Below are positions 47,901 to 61,600 of a stretch of DNA of 64,000 nucleotides, in pieces. The DNA comes from Burhinus oedicnemus (taxonomy: Eukaryota; Chordata; Aves; Charadriiformes; Burhinidae), in NCBI GenBank assembly GCA_008921705.1, contig VFFE01009149.1:1495779-1559778 (forward strand), in the 5' to 3' direction. Within the stretch, counting starts at the first letter, position 1; each line of letters starts with the position of its first letter. Position numbers and translations under genes: made by a program. The notes below the pieces were generated by a model. That model had not been told where the DNA came from. It was given only the letters and a program-made list of their open reading frames with translations, and did not search any database.

Positions 47901-50900
47901 TTTTACCTTCGAAAATGCTTAGTATATGGCTTTATGACTTTGGAAGGACATTTCTGACTCTTTCTCTGATGAAAACCTGCTCTGCTTGAGTTTCTTGAAA
48001 CAGAACAGCTGTTGACACTTTGTAGACCTCCATAATAGAATTTACATATATAAAATGAAAAATAAATTAATTTGACCAAGTTGTCTTCTCAGTTGCACCA
48101 GTACAAACCATTTGGACAGTAACTTTTAAGAACATGAACACATATTAAAAATGTACTCATGATATTTATCTGGTCACAACTAGAAGAGTCTTTGAAAACT
48201 TAGCCATAATTAACAGCACAGGTTGGAATGAGATAGGTTGTCAGTACGAAAACAAAACTTTCTTTAATAAAGCAGAGTGCGGTTTTCCACCTACTTTAAC
48301 ATTTGAAAACTTCCTCCAATTGTATTCATAAATTCATGCAAAACATGAAAGACATGGGAAGCTCAGCACCAGAAATTGTACATGCTTGTCATATTGCGAT
48401 GTCTTTACTAGCAAAGGTCTCTGTGTATAAAGTTAGTTCACTCTATCTTAAATTTTCAGAGCTTTCAAAACCTTTCACTGAGTTAGCATTAGTTGTCTAG
48501 TTTATCTGAGATCTGGTTGCTTAATCAAGGTGTTTAACCCTGGTTCCAGAAACTTGACTTCAGACATAAGATTGGAAGATTGTACTGAAAGTATTGGAAT
48601 TGTAGCTACTCTAAAAATATTACAAAATTGTAAAAAAATACTTTAAAATGTCACAGAATACTTCAAGTATGTTACTACAATACTTATAGAAAGATCAGAA
48701 AATAAAATTTCTACTTTTAGGAAAAAAACAAACTAGATACGGTTAAAAATATAACACTGAATTTGTTTATTAAAACTGTTTGAAAAAGGTTTTTATTGTG
48801 CACAGTTATATTAATATCAGCTATACCCTGAAGACTCAGGTTTGGTTGCGTAAAAATTTCTTTTCTGAAGTAGCAGTAACTTAACAGTTAAAATTCAGGA
48901 AGGAAAAACAAAACCAGCACAAAACAAAACAAAAAAATCCTATGTTTTTTTAAGTTTGTCTTTGAGGTTTCACCTTGGGGCAAGTCTGGCGTTAATGTGT
49001 TTTTCATCTTCCTAGCTGTGCCCTAGCTGGGGCCCATTTACATGAACTAAAATCAATTTTTGGAAGCCAAAATCAGGCAAAACATTCATTTAATTTCATG
49101 CTATTTTAACATGTGCCTTGCAGAAATGATGAAGTCAGGAAAAAAATAGCCCAAAATCCACCAGTGAGGCCCCTTAAACTACAGTTGTTTGCATACTTTG
49201 GCTTTATGAGAGTAAGTTTTAAAACAAGATTTACAGAACAAAAGCAATCTGAGCTGCAGTTAAGCAAGATACACAGGGCTGCAGCTGATGTTTTCTTGTG
49301 CAATGCATTTAATTCTCACATAGTAGGTGTTGTTGATGGATATGTCATAGATCAGCACTTCTTGGATATTTGAGTGGTCAGAGAAGTTTAGAAGTATTGA
49401 AACTGGAACATTCCGGTGTTGCTCATGCCAAATCTGGTGTTACACTTCGAGGTGCGTGTCATGTGCAAGGAAAAATTGCAAAGGTTCTGGAATTAATGAT
49501 CTTGCTTGTTAACCCCCTGTGATGTTGTAACTATCTGGAATAAATGTAGGAGACTTCTTAGAATAAATATTGATCATTTACTTCACATCAGATTTCTGCT
49601 TCGGAGGGCTGACCACAAGCCAAACAACATAAAAGCAGTGGATTTTGGCACTCAGGAGCAGGAAGTGTGACTGATGTTAGGACTGACAGGTCAGGCTGCA
49701 AGAATTAAAAAAGGTTATTTTCAAGAAGCACCAAAAATTTTTATTTCTAGGTACTGTCATGTAAGATTTTCAATGTAAATTTTATAGGTACACTGGTTTA
49801 TGCTGAATACAGGTTAAAAAAATCCTCTAGTGTTACCCTTGGACAGTGATTAGAAATAGTTCCGGGATTTAGACAATACCTTTCATTTGCCTGCTACAAT
49901 ACAGGGCATCCACAGATCTCAAATTTTATGGGGGCAAATTTTCTTCCTCAGCATCCTGTGGAATCAAGTTCTAGATGTAGTTCAGGCAGAGATACTTCAA
50001 AATTACTTCATAGTTTTTCAGGTTGCTGAGAACTAGAAAGAAGGCACTAAGAATCACTACTAAGGTAACTACCAAACGTGTTCTTGCACACAGAGAGAGT
50101 CTATATTAGACAAGCCACGCATTGAAAAAATTCTGTCCCAGCAAGCAGTGGGACTTCATTACGGTTGGATGGATTGCTTGGCAAGAAAAATCTCTTTCCT
50201 GAATCTTCCAAAATCTTAGTGCAGCTTAGCACCTTCTTGTGAAATAGTGCCCTCAATGCTCAGCTGAATGTTCCAAGGTCTTTGTGGGTAGATAATCTGT
50301 GGATCCTTTTCCAATTCAAAATGTTCTACTTTCTCAAAGGAATGCCAAAATACACAGAAAATTACATTTCTCAAATATAATATTTATATCTTGTGCACAG
50401 TAAACATCATTAATAAGGCTCTTAACTACCTTGAGAGAAAAAAAAATCATGTCCCTTAAGATGTGAAATTCAGCACCAGAATACTTAGAAATAGTTTCAA
50501 GAAAACTTTAGATCCCCCTAATGTTTATATGGCACATTGCAGTGCTGAGGAGACTCTGGTGGTCTTTTAATAGCTTAATAAGTAAGGGAGCAGGATATAT
50601 ACAGCAGCACAGCACAGTTTTTCAGTAACTAGCTACAGTGTTGGAAGATGAGAAGTGGGGTTATCATCGCATAGTGTCGCATTATGCCTTATATATGCCT
50701 ACATAGGGCCCAACAGTTCTAACCACTACTCTCATTTTATAGATATGAAAATTGAAAGAACTTCATCAAGTAAATTGTTTTTACAGGTCAGAGACCAGAA
50801 TTCAAGAATTCCTGTAACGTAGGAATGTGCAAGGTCATATATTCTTTCCCAAAGTACAGTGATTGTTAACAGGTTACTGTTAATATCTGAGACTTAGCTC

Positions 50901-51429
50901 GTATAAATCAGTTTCTAGCTTGAAGATTGCAGAATTCTGGAGTTCAGACTCCTAAAAGGCTGTAGTTTCCCACTCTTGCTTTGCTTATGTATCCTTTTAA
51001 AAGCCATGAAATTCAGCTGTTGCATCTTGCATTATTCTCATTTCAGTTAACCAATTGTTGTATATCTAAACACCAAATTCTTGTAGTCTAACTCTGAAAA
51101 AGTGGAAAGAGACAAAAAGGCTTTTTCTTTTCAGTATTTATCACTCCTTTGTTCAGTCTGGATTATGATTTAACCACTTGTAGTTAGGTTTGCAAGAAAA
51201 GAAAATGTTTATAAAGGCAATGCACAATGATTTCCTGAATTTAAGTATGGTATTTGCCATGGTGGGAGGTAGCTGGGAAAACGAATATTTTCCTAGGTTA
51301 TGTGTCTTGGCCCTCTTGGGCTGCCTCAGTGATCTTTTTCATATTTGGAAGCAACCCTGCCCACTCTGAACACATGAAACACCATAAAACTCATCTCCCA
51401 GTTCCATGGCAACGTACTTCTTACAGACA
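44944..51429. other. unique AT-rich sequence, no gene seen
   Basis: This is a long AT-rich interval without recognisable transposons. It contains a 31-bp direct repeat (46405-46491) and a 14-bp perfect palindrome TGTAATATATTACA at 46704-46717. Open frames are at most 86 codons (49113-49373) and carry no known motif. Low repeat content over 6.5 kb is notable but not proof of function. Confidence 0.5.
46405..46491. repeat. 31-bp direct repeat, 56-bp period
   Basis: ACAAGTTTAGTTGTATTTTC... (46405-46435) recurs as ACAAGTTTAATCTTATTTCC... (46461-46491). Both copies end in CATGAATATGAA, and 27 of 31 bases agree. Confidence 0.75.
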
Positions 51430-51432
51430 ATG

Positions 51433-52349
51433 GCTTATTGGCTGGATGGTCACACTCAAAGAGTTGCGGTCAATGGCTCGATGTCCAAGTGGAGACCAGT
51501 CACAAGTGGTGTTCCTCAGGAGTTGGTATTGGGACCGGTGCTGTTTAGCATCTTTGTCAGTGACTGTATTGGGACTAGTCCTGTTTAATATCTTCATCAA
51601 TGACATAATGGGATTGAGTGCACCCTCAGCAGGTTTGCAGATGACACCAAGCTGCGTGGAGTAGTTGGTATGCCTGAAGGATGGGATGCCATCCAGAGGG
51701 ACCTGGGCAAGCATGAGAAATGGGCTCGTGTGAACCTCATGAGGTTCAACAAGGCCAAGTGGGTCGGGGCTGGGAGATGAAGGGATTGAGAACAGCCCTG
51801 CCAAGAAGGAGTTGGGATACTGAAAAACTAGACATGAGCCAGCAATGTGCTCTCACAGTCCAGAAAGCCAACTGTATCCTGGGCTGAATCAAAAGCAGTC
51901 TAGACAGCAGGTCTAGGGATGTGATTCTGCCCCTCTACGCCACTCTCATGAGACCTCACCCGGAGTACTGAGTCCAGCTCTGGAGCTCTCAACATAAGAA
52001 AGACATGGACCTGTTGGAGCGGGTCCAGAGGAGGGTCACGAAGATGATCAGAGGGCTGGAGCACCTCTCCTATGAGGACAGGCTGAGAGAGTTGTTGTTC
52101 AGCCTGGAGAAGAGAAGGCTCCAGGGAGACCTTATAGCAGCCTTCCAGTACTTAAAATGGGCCTACAGGAAAGACGGGGAGGGACTCTTTATCAGGGAAT
52201 GCAGTGATAGGACAAAGGGTAACAGTTTTAAATTGAAAGAAGGTAGATTTAAAATAGATATTAGGAAGAAATTCTTTACTGTGAGTGTGGTGAGACAGGA
52301 ACAACTTTCCCAGGGAAGTTGTGGATGCCCCATCCCTGGGAGTGTTTAA
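51433..52349 (+). pseudogene. CR1 ORF2 reverse-transcriptase remnant (broken)
   Basis: The element enters ORF2 just before the VPQ block. The motif [12 protein letters not shown] (51527-51564) is followed by a second diverged version, [12 protein letters not shown] (51567-51604). The 40-bp unit is not a multiple of three and throws the frame. The FADD box itself is intact (FADDTKL, 51634-51645), unlike in the two longer copies. A deletion near 51760 removes most of the CKVLH...MHKY segment. The C-terminal part, MDLLERVQRRVTKMIRGLEH to RKKFFTVSVVR, is open from 52005 to 52349. The product could not be functional because motif A is absent through truncation. Confidence 0.9.
51527..51604 (+). 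repeat. diverged 40-bp tandem duplication inside CR1
   Basis: Copy 1 is TATTGGGACCGGTGCTGTTT onward (51527-51564) and copy 2 is TATTGGGACTAGTCCTGTTT onward (51567-51604). Thirty of 38 bases agree. Other CR1 copies in the window have a single version of this block. Confidence 0.9.
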
Positions 52350-52470
52350 GGCCAGGTTGGATGGGGCTTTGAGTAACCTGGTCTAGTGGAAGGCGTCCCT
52401 GCCTATGGCAGGAGTGTCGGAACTAAATGTTCTTCCAACCCAAACCATTCTATGATCCTGTGATTCTATG

Positions 52471-55400
52471 ACAAAATTACTCAAGTACAGAGACCTGACT
52501 TTGTAAAAAATTTTATAACCTCATAAACTATATATAATGCTGTTCTCCCCTAAAAAAGTTCATTTTGGTTCTCTGCAGTCTATACATCACAGGACAAAGC
52601 CATCAGTCCATATACACCTATACAATTTTTTTTTAAATACAAATACACACATACACACATATATATACACACACATCTCTGTTTTCTATATTCATATTCA
52701 GTATCCCTTTATAAGGCAATAAATCTAAGAATTCACAATTTTAGACACACAGTATCGTATCAGACAAAAATGTATTGTGTAAGAGAGAATTTGTTTCTCC
52801 TGTTGCTAAAGCAAATCTTCAAGTTCTTTGGGATTAAAGCAACCTTAGATTTTAAATGAAATGGGGTTTGTTGCCTCTTGAGGAATTATCATTATCCTAA
52901 AATGATTTTACAGTTCAACAAAATATATCATATCTGGTATCTCAGCTTTTTCCTTCTCCTTCTGCATCTTCTTTCTTCCACCTCTTCATTACTACAAATC
53001 CAGAACACCAGAATAAAACACGTGATTAATATGTTTCCAGAGAGAGAGAGGACAGAGCAGGATAAAAACAGCCACAGACTTTTCCACGGTCAACAGCCCA
53101 CCTTCCTTGGTAACGGGAGGAAGTATGTATTCAGAGGATATGACTGTACTGTGCTTTAGAGCTGTGTGGGTTTCTGACTCTTCCTGAGGTCTGAAGTGTT
53201 ATTTTCATGAAAAACCCTGCAGGCAGCTTGCCTGCAACCTTAATCACCTCCTCTGCCTTCGTAACAGAGATTTCTTGCATCTATGAGTTTTCCCATAAGA
53301 TGATTTATTGTGCATAAAATTCCACTTTACACCTAATGTGAATTATACTGCCAACTATCCAAATGCCAGCTATCCTCCAAAACTTGGTCTTTTGGAGGCA
53401 GTAAGCTGTCTGGTCTGAATGCCTAAGTGCTTTCTAAAACATAGTGGGTTTTACCAAAGCTTCCTCAGGCAACTACTGTATACTTCTATGATTTTAATTA
53501 TTTAATTAATACTGCCTGTTGTGAATAAATTTGGTATCTATTCATCCATTTTTCAGAAGGTCTACAAGCTTCCAATCTTAGTCTTTTATCCCTTCTGGAT
53601 GATTTTGTGAATTGTGCTAAACATTACAGCTAGCAGCAGTAGTTGGAATATCATTAATACAAAGTGGTAGACAACTGCTGTTAGAATAAATTTCCTTCTG
53701 GGTATTTGTAGACCATAGCTCAGCTTGAGGTACATCTATAGAAGCAAATAAATAAAAAGTACCAGAAGGTATGCAAATGAAACAAACCGATTAAGAACTC
53801 AGTGCTGAACCAACACAATTATAAATGTACACATCTATCACACTATTGAAAGAAAACTAATAGCATATCCCTAATTACAAAAGACAATACAGAAATGGTG
53901 AATGAGCTATCCAGTACTGCTGACAATTAGTGCTGGGAAGGCTCTGTTATCAATGCCGGCAGCCCTGCTGATATAAGCAGAGCAGGAACGGACTTAGTGA
54001 AGCCCTCAACAAAAATTGATTATTCTTCTTCAGAATAAATAACTGTTTATCAAACTAACTCTTTTTATGGGAAAGATGGAATAAAAGGAAACTGTACAAC
54101 ACCTGTAGCCTCTATAGGCTGCAACATACAAATATTCAGGACTCTTTCAAGTCAAACTATTGTGGCCCACTCCTCAGCTGGTGAAGGCTCATTCTCATGC
54201 TATTTGACACCAATTTATCTGTCATTTCTGGGACCTGAGAAGGCATGTGAAAAAATTACTTCAAGTGTTTCTCAGTCATGCTCTCTCATGTGTCTTAAGG
54301 CCCACAGACTGGCTGAAAGTCTGCAAAGTGTGCTCAGTAGTCATTTGTTGATGGTTAGAATATCTGGGGTATAGATCACATCACATGCTATCAAGTGCTA
54401 TTCAAGGCCTTCTAATGAATCTTTAGCTCCTTAGGCCGTTTTCCCTATTAATACCTATGTACCCTTAAAAAGCCACCTTGTACGTACTTTATGCTTTAGC
54501 TTCCATATTTGTGTTTACATGTTCTGCTCCTTTTTCCATCTCTAGGAGATCAATGTTCTGTCACATCTTACAATCTATCCTCTTCTTTCTGTGTTTGTAC
54601 AGGACTTGGTGGTCTCTCTGCACAGTCTTTTAGGGGTGAATATGGAGTACTCTGGAGGCACGTGGGACCTTATGTACCTGATAGGGCTTTAAGGTTTTAA
54701 CAAACTATTGACTATGCTTAGACAAGTTATCTGCAGGTTGTCTAGAAGGCAACTATATAGATAGGATGTAGCAAATACACAAAAAAAAATAATGCTTGTG
54801 ACTGATAAAAAGCTTGCTCGATCCATTGGTGCTCATAGATGCTGCTACAATTCAAGCCGCAGACACTAATAGAAACTATGAACGAGAGGCTTTTACTACT
54901 GTAACAATATTTCACCAAATCACGTAATTCAGTTTGATGGCTTCCTTAGGTCAACACTGACATGCCAGGTTTTTTGCTGTAAAATGGCAATCTCCTGGAC
55001 TTTTTTTTTTTAATGAAAGGATTAGATTTTATTCACCAGTCAGTGTGATGACAAGTATTTCACTTTCCTTAATTGTCTTGGAAATACAAATTTAAGTGAA
55101 TAATTAAGAAGATGTGTTAGTCATAGGTAAAAATACTTCATGAGAATTATTTATGGTGCTATTTCCATGTTCCTGGCTTCAGTTTCCTGTTGGAAATGGT
55201 GAAGCTTGCTATGTTCCAGTCACAACGTTTATACTATCTACACAAATAACGGGATACACTTCATATAATGCTACTAAATTTAACCTCAGAAGCAATATTG
55301 GATAATAGTGTTTTAGAAGGAGAAAAAGTAATAAATATCACCGTAGTAGTCATTCTGGCAATTTAAAATAATGTGCTAGAAAATAATGCCTCTTGTGCTG

Positions 55401-58350
55401 TCTTCATAATTATAAGTGAATATACCATATTAAGGTTTGAACTATAAAAATGCATACAGGAGTAAATATTTTACTGTATCAACCATTGAAGAATCTTTTC
55501 ATGACAGAAGTACCAAAACAGCTCATGTGCCTGACCAGGAGCCCTTGGACATGACAAATTCTTCCTTCAAAGAGCAGGACTGAGCACCACTCCCTGTCTG
55601 CATGGAGGTAGGAGGTAACACCTGAGTTCTGAGAGTCTCTCACAGTCTCTTACTGGTTTTTAGAGGTCTTTTTTAATAATGCCTCCAGGTATCATGCAGT
55701 TTTACTTCAGAGTAAACTGATGCCCATTGAAACCTCCCGATAATAAGGAGTATTGAAGCTAAGGTGCAGATCCTAGGAAGTTTCTACTTCTTTTTTTTTG
55801 TTTTTAATAGCAAGTTTATTCATAGCTCCCATACTGGTAGATAACATTCAATGGTTCATTGCATAAAGATCTTTGATAGCTAAGAAACATTTTGAATGAT
55901 AGATTAAGCATTCTGCTTAATAACCTAATAATAATATGTCTTCCTGCAATAACCAGCAAAAGTGTCTACCTTTCAGTTCCAGAGCGGAGATGGTAATAAT
56001 TCAATGACAGGTATAGCTTGGTCTGACTGGAACTAACAACTATTAGGAGCAGAGAGCCTATTTATCTTTATTGCTTCAACTTGAGCCATACAATCTTGAT
56101 ATACGATTCTGTCACAGGAAGCTCAGTGTCACCTACCAGTACCACCAAATATTTCAGCTAAGGAGATGAACTTGTTCTGCATTCTTATTCATAGTGTATT
56201 TCTTTTGGTTATGGATCACTAACCCAACAAGGTCTGACAAGAAGGCAAACTTTCATGCAATGATCCAGGAATCCACTCATGCTGACATTTCTCTCAAAAG
56301 TGGAAGCTTTTTATGTGACTGTCCACATACTGTCTTTGAATTTACTGTACCTGAATAGGTGTAAGTTACTTTCTGGAATGTTCTTTGTCCACTTCTTTGT
56401 CTGCTTCTTTCCTACTGCAGGCAAAGGTGTCACATAATCCTAATTATGTGTCTCCTCGCTGCATCTATTTAAACCCAAGTTCATCTTTCTGAACGTCAGT
56501 GATTAGAACTGTAGATAGAACTCTAGATGTCTGTCTCTTATGCTTTGCATACTGACATTCATATTCTGAAAATATTTTGGCAATATCTTAGTACCACATC
56601 TGACCTTTTCAGATGCACGTTATTGATGGTTCAAAGTAATTTTTACAGTTTTCATACTACTCCTCAATTTATCTAGTTTAATATATTCTGTTACACTACT
56701 TTATGTGAAGTCCAGAGAGCTTACACTGTTTGCACCATTTTTTTACTAAAAGTGAAATTTTATCAAAGAAAGCCACACAGCTGTCTTGGTATGACATACT
56801 TTTGGTAAATTTGTGTTGTATCTATTCCCATTTCACATTTACTGCCTTTTGTCTAATTAGATTAATTTAAAATCCCTGATATTAGAACCAATCTTTATGT
56901 GCAAGTTTCTTCCTTCTGCATAACAGAAAAAAGGTTATCTGGCCCCCGCATACTTCAGTGTGTTGAAGTCTTTTTATTTTGATGCCACTGAGGATGAAGT
57001 AATTAGACCTTATTTAATTAGAGTGATCAGGGTTTTACCGTTGATGTGCTTTGCCCTTAACCTGAGAAGGAAGTCTGGGCAATCAATATTTATTGGAACC
57101 AAGGCTACTTTATAACATAACTGCAACAGGAAACAAAGAGGCTCTGATAGTAACAGAAATTCTAGTAAAGTTCAAGGCATCATATTTTACAGAGGTAAGA
57201 GACACACAGAAGCGTATCAAGAAAGGTCTCTCCATGGTAAATGAAAGAAAACTGGTCAAGCAGAAAGGTATTCCAACAAACTTTTAATGGCAGCAAAATC
57301 TATTTGGATTTGTGATATTAAAATCACTTGCCAGAAACTCACTATGCACATACATTAGTTAGAACATTAAATTACAAGTAACTGAAAGCATTTTTTTCCA
57401 TTATGCTGGGTAGCAGGGTCAGATGTGACATAGCCACTTTGAATTGCCTTTAAAATGAGATGTAATTGAAACAAGTGATATTTTTATTTCTTGAGATTGG
57501 ACGATTGTCACTCAAGCTGATGAATGGGTTTATTCAGAACAACAGATGAACAACTACTCACTGGAAATAGTAAGAGCCATTTCCCAAATACTGTTTGCCT
57601 GCAACCATGGAACAGGACTGAACGAACCTCTCTGAAAGGCTTTCACTTGCCCACTGTAATTACAAGGGTCTGGGTGTTGTTACAGGTTTAGGTTCATGAC
57701 AGAGAAAGAACAGAAACATAACTGACATAACCTAAAATGACTTCAGGGCCTCTGGCCTCTGAAAGCATTCTCAGTATGACCAAGAAAAAGCTAGGACTTG
57801 AGGGCTAGCTCTGGGCTTCAGAGGAGAGTTGTCACTAGAAAGACCCTGAAATGGTGAAAGGAGACACTAGGAATTAAAACACAAAAATTCAAGGAAACAG
57901 AACTATGAATCTCATCTTGGTAAATAAGATGACTTGAATCATAGGCATAAAATATACCACAGGAAAGAAGCAGCTCCTTCTAGATGCAGAAAGGTATGGG
58001 AAATATCAGAGATGGAACCTGGCTTTTAATTCAACTGTTTCCTGGTGCTACAGGCAAATTCATTGCCTTCAGAGAACTCTACCTGCAGTCTTGAACAGTC
58101 TGCCTCTGGAGTTACCAGTGTTGGCCATGTTTTAACCTTACCTCATCTCTTAAAGAGAACTCCATCTTGACTAAAGAATAGATTTAATTACTACTGAAAT
58201 TATAATAATAACAATCATAGTAATTTCTAATCTTTAGTCTTGGTCTGAAAAATGTTTGACTCTTTCTGCATTACCTTTACCTGTCTAGTCCAGTTCCCAT
58301 TCTGTCATTTCTTTCTATTAAAATACTCTCTTGCAAGAAAAAAAGACATC
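52471..58350. other. unique AT-rich sequence, no gene seen
   Basis: No transposon or exon was recognised apart from the microsatellite at 52644-52676. Open frames are at most 93 codons and lack motifs. Confidence 0.5.
52644..52676. repeat. (CA)n/(TA)n compound microsatellite
   Basis: This is a mix of TACACACA and ATATATAC units followed by ACACACAC. Confidence 0.8.
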
Positions 58351-58642
58351 TTTTTACAAGGGCATGTAGTGGTAGGATGAGGGTTAATGGCTTCAGACTA
58401 GAAGAGGGTAGATTTAGATTAGGTATTAGGAAGAAAGTTTTCACTCTGAGGGTAGTGAGGCACTGGAAGAAGTTGCCTAGGGAAGCTGTGGAGGCCCCAT
58501 CCCTGGAAGTGTTCAAGGCCAGGTTGGATGGGGCTTTGAGCACTCTGGTCTACTGGGAGGTGTCCTTGCCCATGGCAGGGGGGTTGGAACTAGGTGATCT
58601 TTAAGGTCCCTTCCAACTCAAACTGTTCTCTGATTCTATGAT
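58351..58642 (+). mobile_element. CR1 LINE 3' fragment, plus strand
   Basis: The 292-bp fragment begins TTTTTACAAGGGCATGTAG, equivalent to position 18970 of the 17.3-kb copy, and runs to TCTGATTCTATGAT at 58629-58642. It is the same subfamily as the other plus-strand copies. There are few differences and no indels of note, so it may be among the younger copies here. Confidence 0.94.
58377..58604 (+). pseudogene. CR1 ORF2 C-terminal end
   Basis: A 75-codon frame holds GRFRLGIRKKVFTLRVVRHW, LPREAVEAPSLEVFKARLDG and then reads on into 3' UTR sequence, ending LELGDL. The first ATG is accidental; the real ORF2 start is missing. No enzymatic residues are present. Confidence 0.82.
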
Positions 58643-61600
58643 CTTCTTGGCTAGCCCAGATAACAGTGGTATTTCATTGCTTTTATTCAGTATTAGGAAA
58701 AAAAAGCTACACTTATGGTTACTGCCCTTTAACCAATCTATATCTCAGTGAGATAACCTTTGTTTTGACAGTGTTTTTTAAAACACTAATCTCTCATACT
58801 ACACTATGTCAGGTGCTTTCTGATTATTTAAGAACTACTTGTTTTGTGAATGAAGTTTTCCTCTCTTATTGCAAAGATAGAATTTCAATTTTATAATAAT
58901 ACTTTTACTTTGTCTTACTTGCTAAATATTTTGACTGCAATAATTCCTCTAAGGTATTTGTGTACTTGATCCTATGAAATGTTTTAAAGATTTTTCTCCT
59001 CAACTAAGCAGCCTGTATTTTTTCCTCTACCCTCAGGCTCTTTCTCAACTAATGACACTATATGAGCCAGACTGCAATCCCTCAGGATCTCTCCAGAGAC
59101 AAAAGACTTTCAAAATCAGCCTGAAAATTTCTGTAATTTAAATTTTCACTTCATGTATAATTCCTCATTGTTGATTTTGAATCCTCAAATGTTAAGCCTG
59201 TTAAAATATATTTAACTTTACATGGTTATGGTGCATTAATGCTTGAATTTTGACTCACCATTCGGAACTGGAATAAATTCTTCTTTCTTTCTTCATTATT
59301 ATGCCACCTTTTTGTATATCTGTTTGCAAGATGGTATTAAATACATCCCCTCCAAATTCATTATAAAAACAGTATGAAACTGCAAAATACAGTCTATGCT
59401 ATGTGCTCTATAATGTTGGCTTTTTTAGAATTATAACTGACTTTTCATTATAATTTGATACCTGTGAAAGTTATATTATTGTCACAAAAAACTTAACAGT
59501 TACAAGAACAAACAAATCACAGTCTATTGTAGAAGGAATCCCCTATTAATTTCCTGACAATTTCTCACTAATTCAGAGTCTAAAACCAAAAGCATGCCGT
59601 GTGCATTTTTTGACTCGTCTTTTTCACATCATCCCTTTAAAAACTTATGTGCACACACACACAATTGGAAATAACATAGCTGTTATTTCGGGGCTCTGCA
59701 TCGTATGTAACACACAGGTGGAGGTTCTCCATTTCTTTGAATTTTTTTACCTGGGTGTACAGGAATTGGAAACCAAATTGATGCCTGTGAAGGAAAATGA
59801 AAAGGTAGCAAAGCAAACCCCCAGGGATCAAAGGCACAGTAATCATTAGCCTGCGCTCAGTGTGTCCAGCACCTGAGCCTTCACTACAGTGTAGTATTAC
59901 ATTGTGTGGGACAGATAAAGCAATTCATATGGAACTACTCTGGGTGTAGTTTATAGTGTTGCATCCAGCAGTGAATGGATAACTCCAAGACTTACAGGTA
60001 TTGAAGACTATTCCCAGCAAGCCATACTCTGATATGTCATATTAGGTAAACATATCTTTTTCAAGTAATCCTTACATATTGTCTCAAAAACAATTTTGCA
60101 GAGGATATTTGAAAGTACAAGGTTGAAGCTCCCAAAAAACCCTCAAAACCTCTTCCTGATGAATGCTCTACAACTTGTTTGAAAGAACAACTTCATAAAT
60201 TTGTCTTCTATAAACTATCTCAAAATCAAGCTGAATTTCCTATAAGGTAAGTCAATGTTTATGAAAACTTGCTTTTTGAGGTTTAGTGTTTTCAGGACTT
60301 CAGTCATACCACCAATGAGATAACTAAAAATCCAAAGTTTTATCAGATTTAGCAGATTACTGCACATCACATCATTTTTTATGCCATTCATTTGATGTAA
60401 TTCATTAACAAATACAGGTTTTTGGAAGAGTGAGAACTTTCATGTTTGACAAGAATTGCATGACCATAGGAGAGCAGTGCTGACTACCCACAACTTCCTA
60501 AACTCTGGTTCTATTAATCCATAGCCATACCAGGAAAATATGACTTTGGCCATTTTCTGGCAAAGAAGTTTTCTTAAAAAAAAAAAATTATTTATTAAAA
60601 GAAATTAGTTAAATTAGTAAGAGGAGAAGTGATCTTTACTATAACGAAGGGTATTAGGCTCCTTACGTGAATTGCCTTGCCAAAGGAATGAGGAACCTTC
60701 TTCCCTAACAGATCTCATCCTAAATTAAGTGCATTTATCTAGACATAGCCTGTCTGTGCTTACATATTCCTCAGCACAGAGTTTTCTAAAGATATAGTAA
60801 AGTAATAAGAATCTGAATTCTCAATGAACTTGGGAAAAGTTATGCTGGATGATGGAAGGAAATCTGTCTGCGTGGTTAAACAAAACACAATATGCTCAGA
60901 GCTTCTTAGAGCAGTCTTGATTTCTTTAGACAGCAGGGGATGGCAGCATTCCTACCACTTAAAGAAAAACTTTGTAAAAGTCTTGTTTGCCTCATTGTTT
61001 TCAATAGGATTAAGTTAGGTATCAGTTTTCCCATATTCTTCAAAGACATTATTTATTGCGAAGTCTTGCATCCTGTTAGCCAAATGAATTTAGTCCAAAA
61101 TAACACCCCTGAATTACCAACTCTGTCGTTCACAACTCACATTCAGCTGATGTGATCTGATACAAACTCAGAGTGTTAAATCTAATGAGGGAATAGCCCC
61201 TTGTATCTGCAGAGGACTTTTTGAACACAGGGTGACATTAACCAATTTTGTGCCTTGGTATTGTTGGTGGGCAAAGCCACTCCTAGATACTTGGGATCCT
61301 GCAGGTATTTAGTTCTGCAGCTTCTAAAGGAAGAAGGAACATAAAAACACACATTCCTTTCTTGTGCCTCAGCTGCACATATATTCCACAGGCAGCCCAG
61401 TAAACTAGGAATGCAGCGCTCCCACACAGACTGAAACAACTGCAAAACCAGCTGAAACAAAACCAGAATAAATTTTTCCTCCCAGTAGCTGACCCTTAAA
61501 ATGCCACTGGAAAATAAGATGGAAGAAGGGAGTAGTTGGGAGGGGAGTTGTTTGGGTTTTTTTTCCTTCAAATGACTATGACTGACCTGGGAAAGGATGG

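Larger units (their letters stand above)
51430..52470 (+). mobile_element. CR1 LINE, 5'-truncated, plus strand, with internal duplication
   Basis: This copy of about 1 kb begins in the middle of the reverse-transcriptase domain (GGCTGGATGGTCACACTCAA) and ends with TTCTATGATCCTGTGATTCTATG (to 52470). It carries a 40-bp duplicated unit at 51527-51604, whose two copies differ at 8 of 38 aligned bases. Confidence 0.94.
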
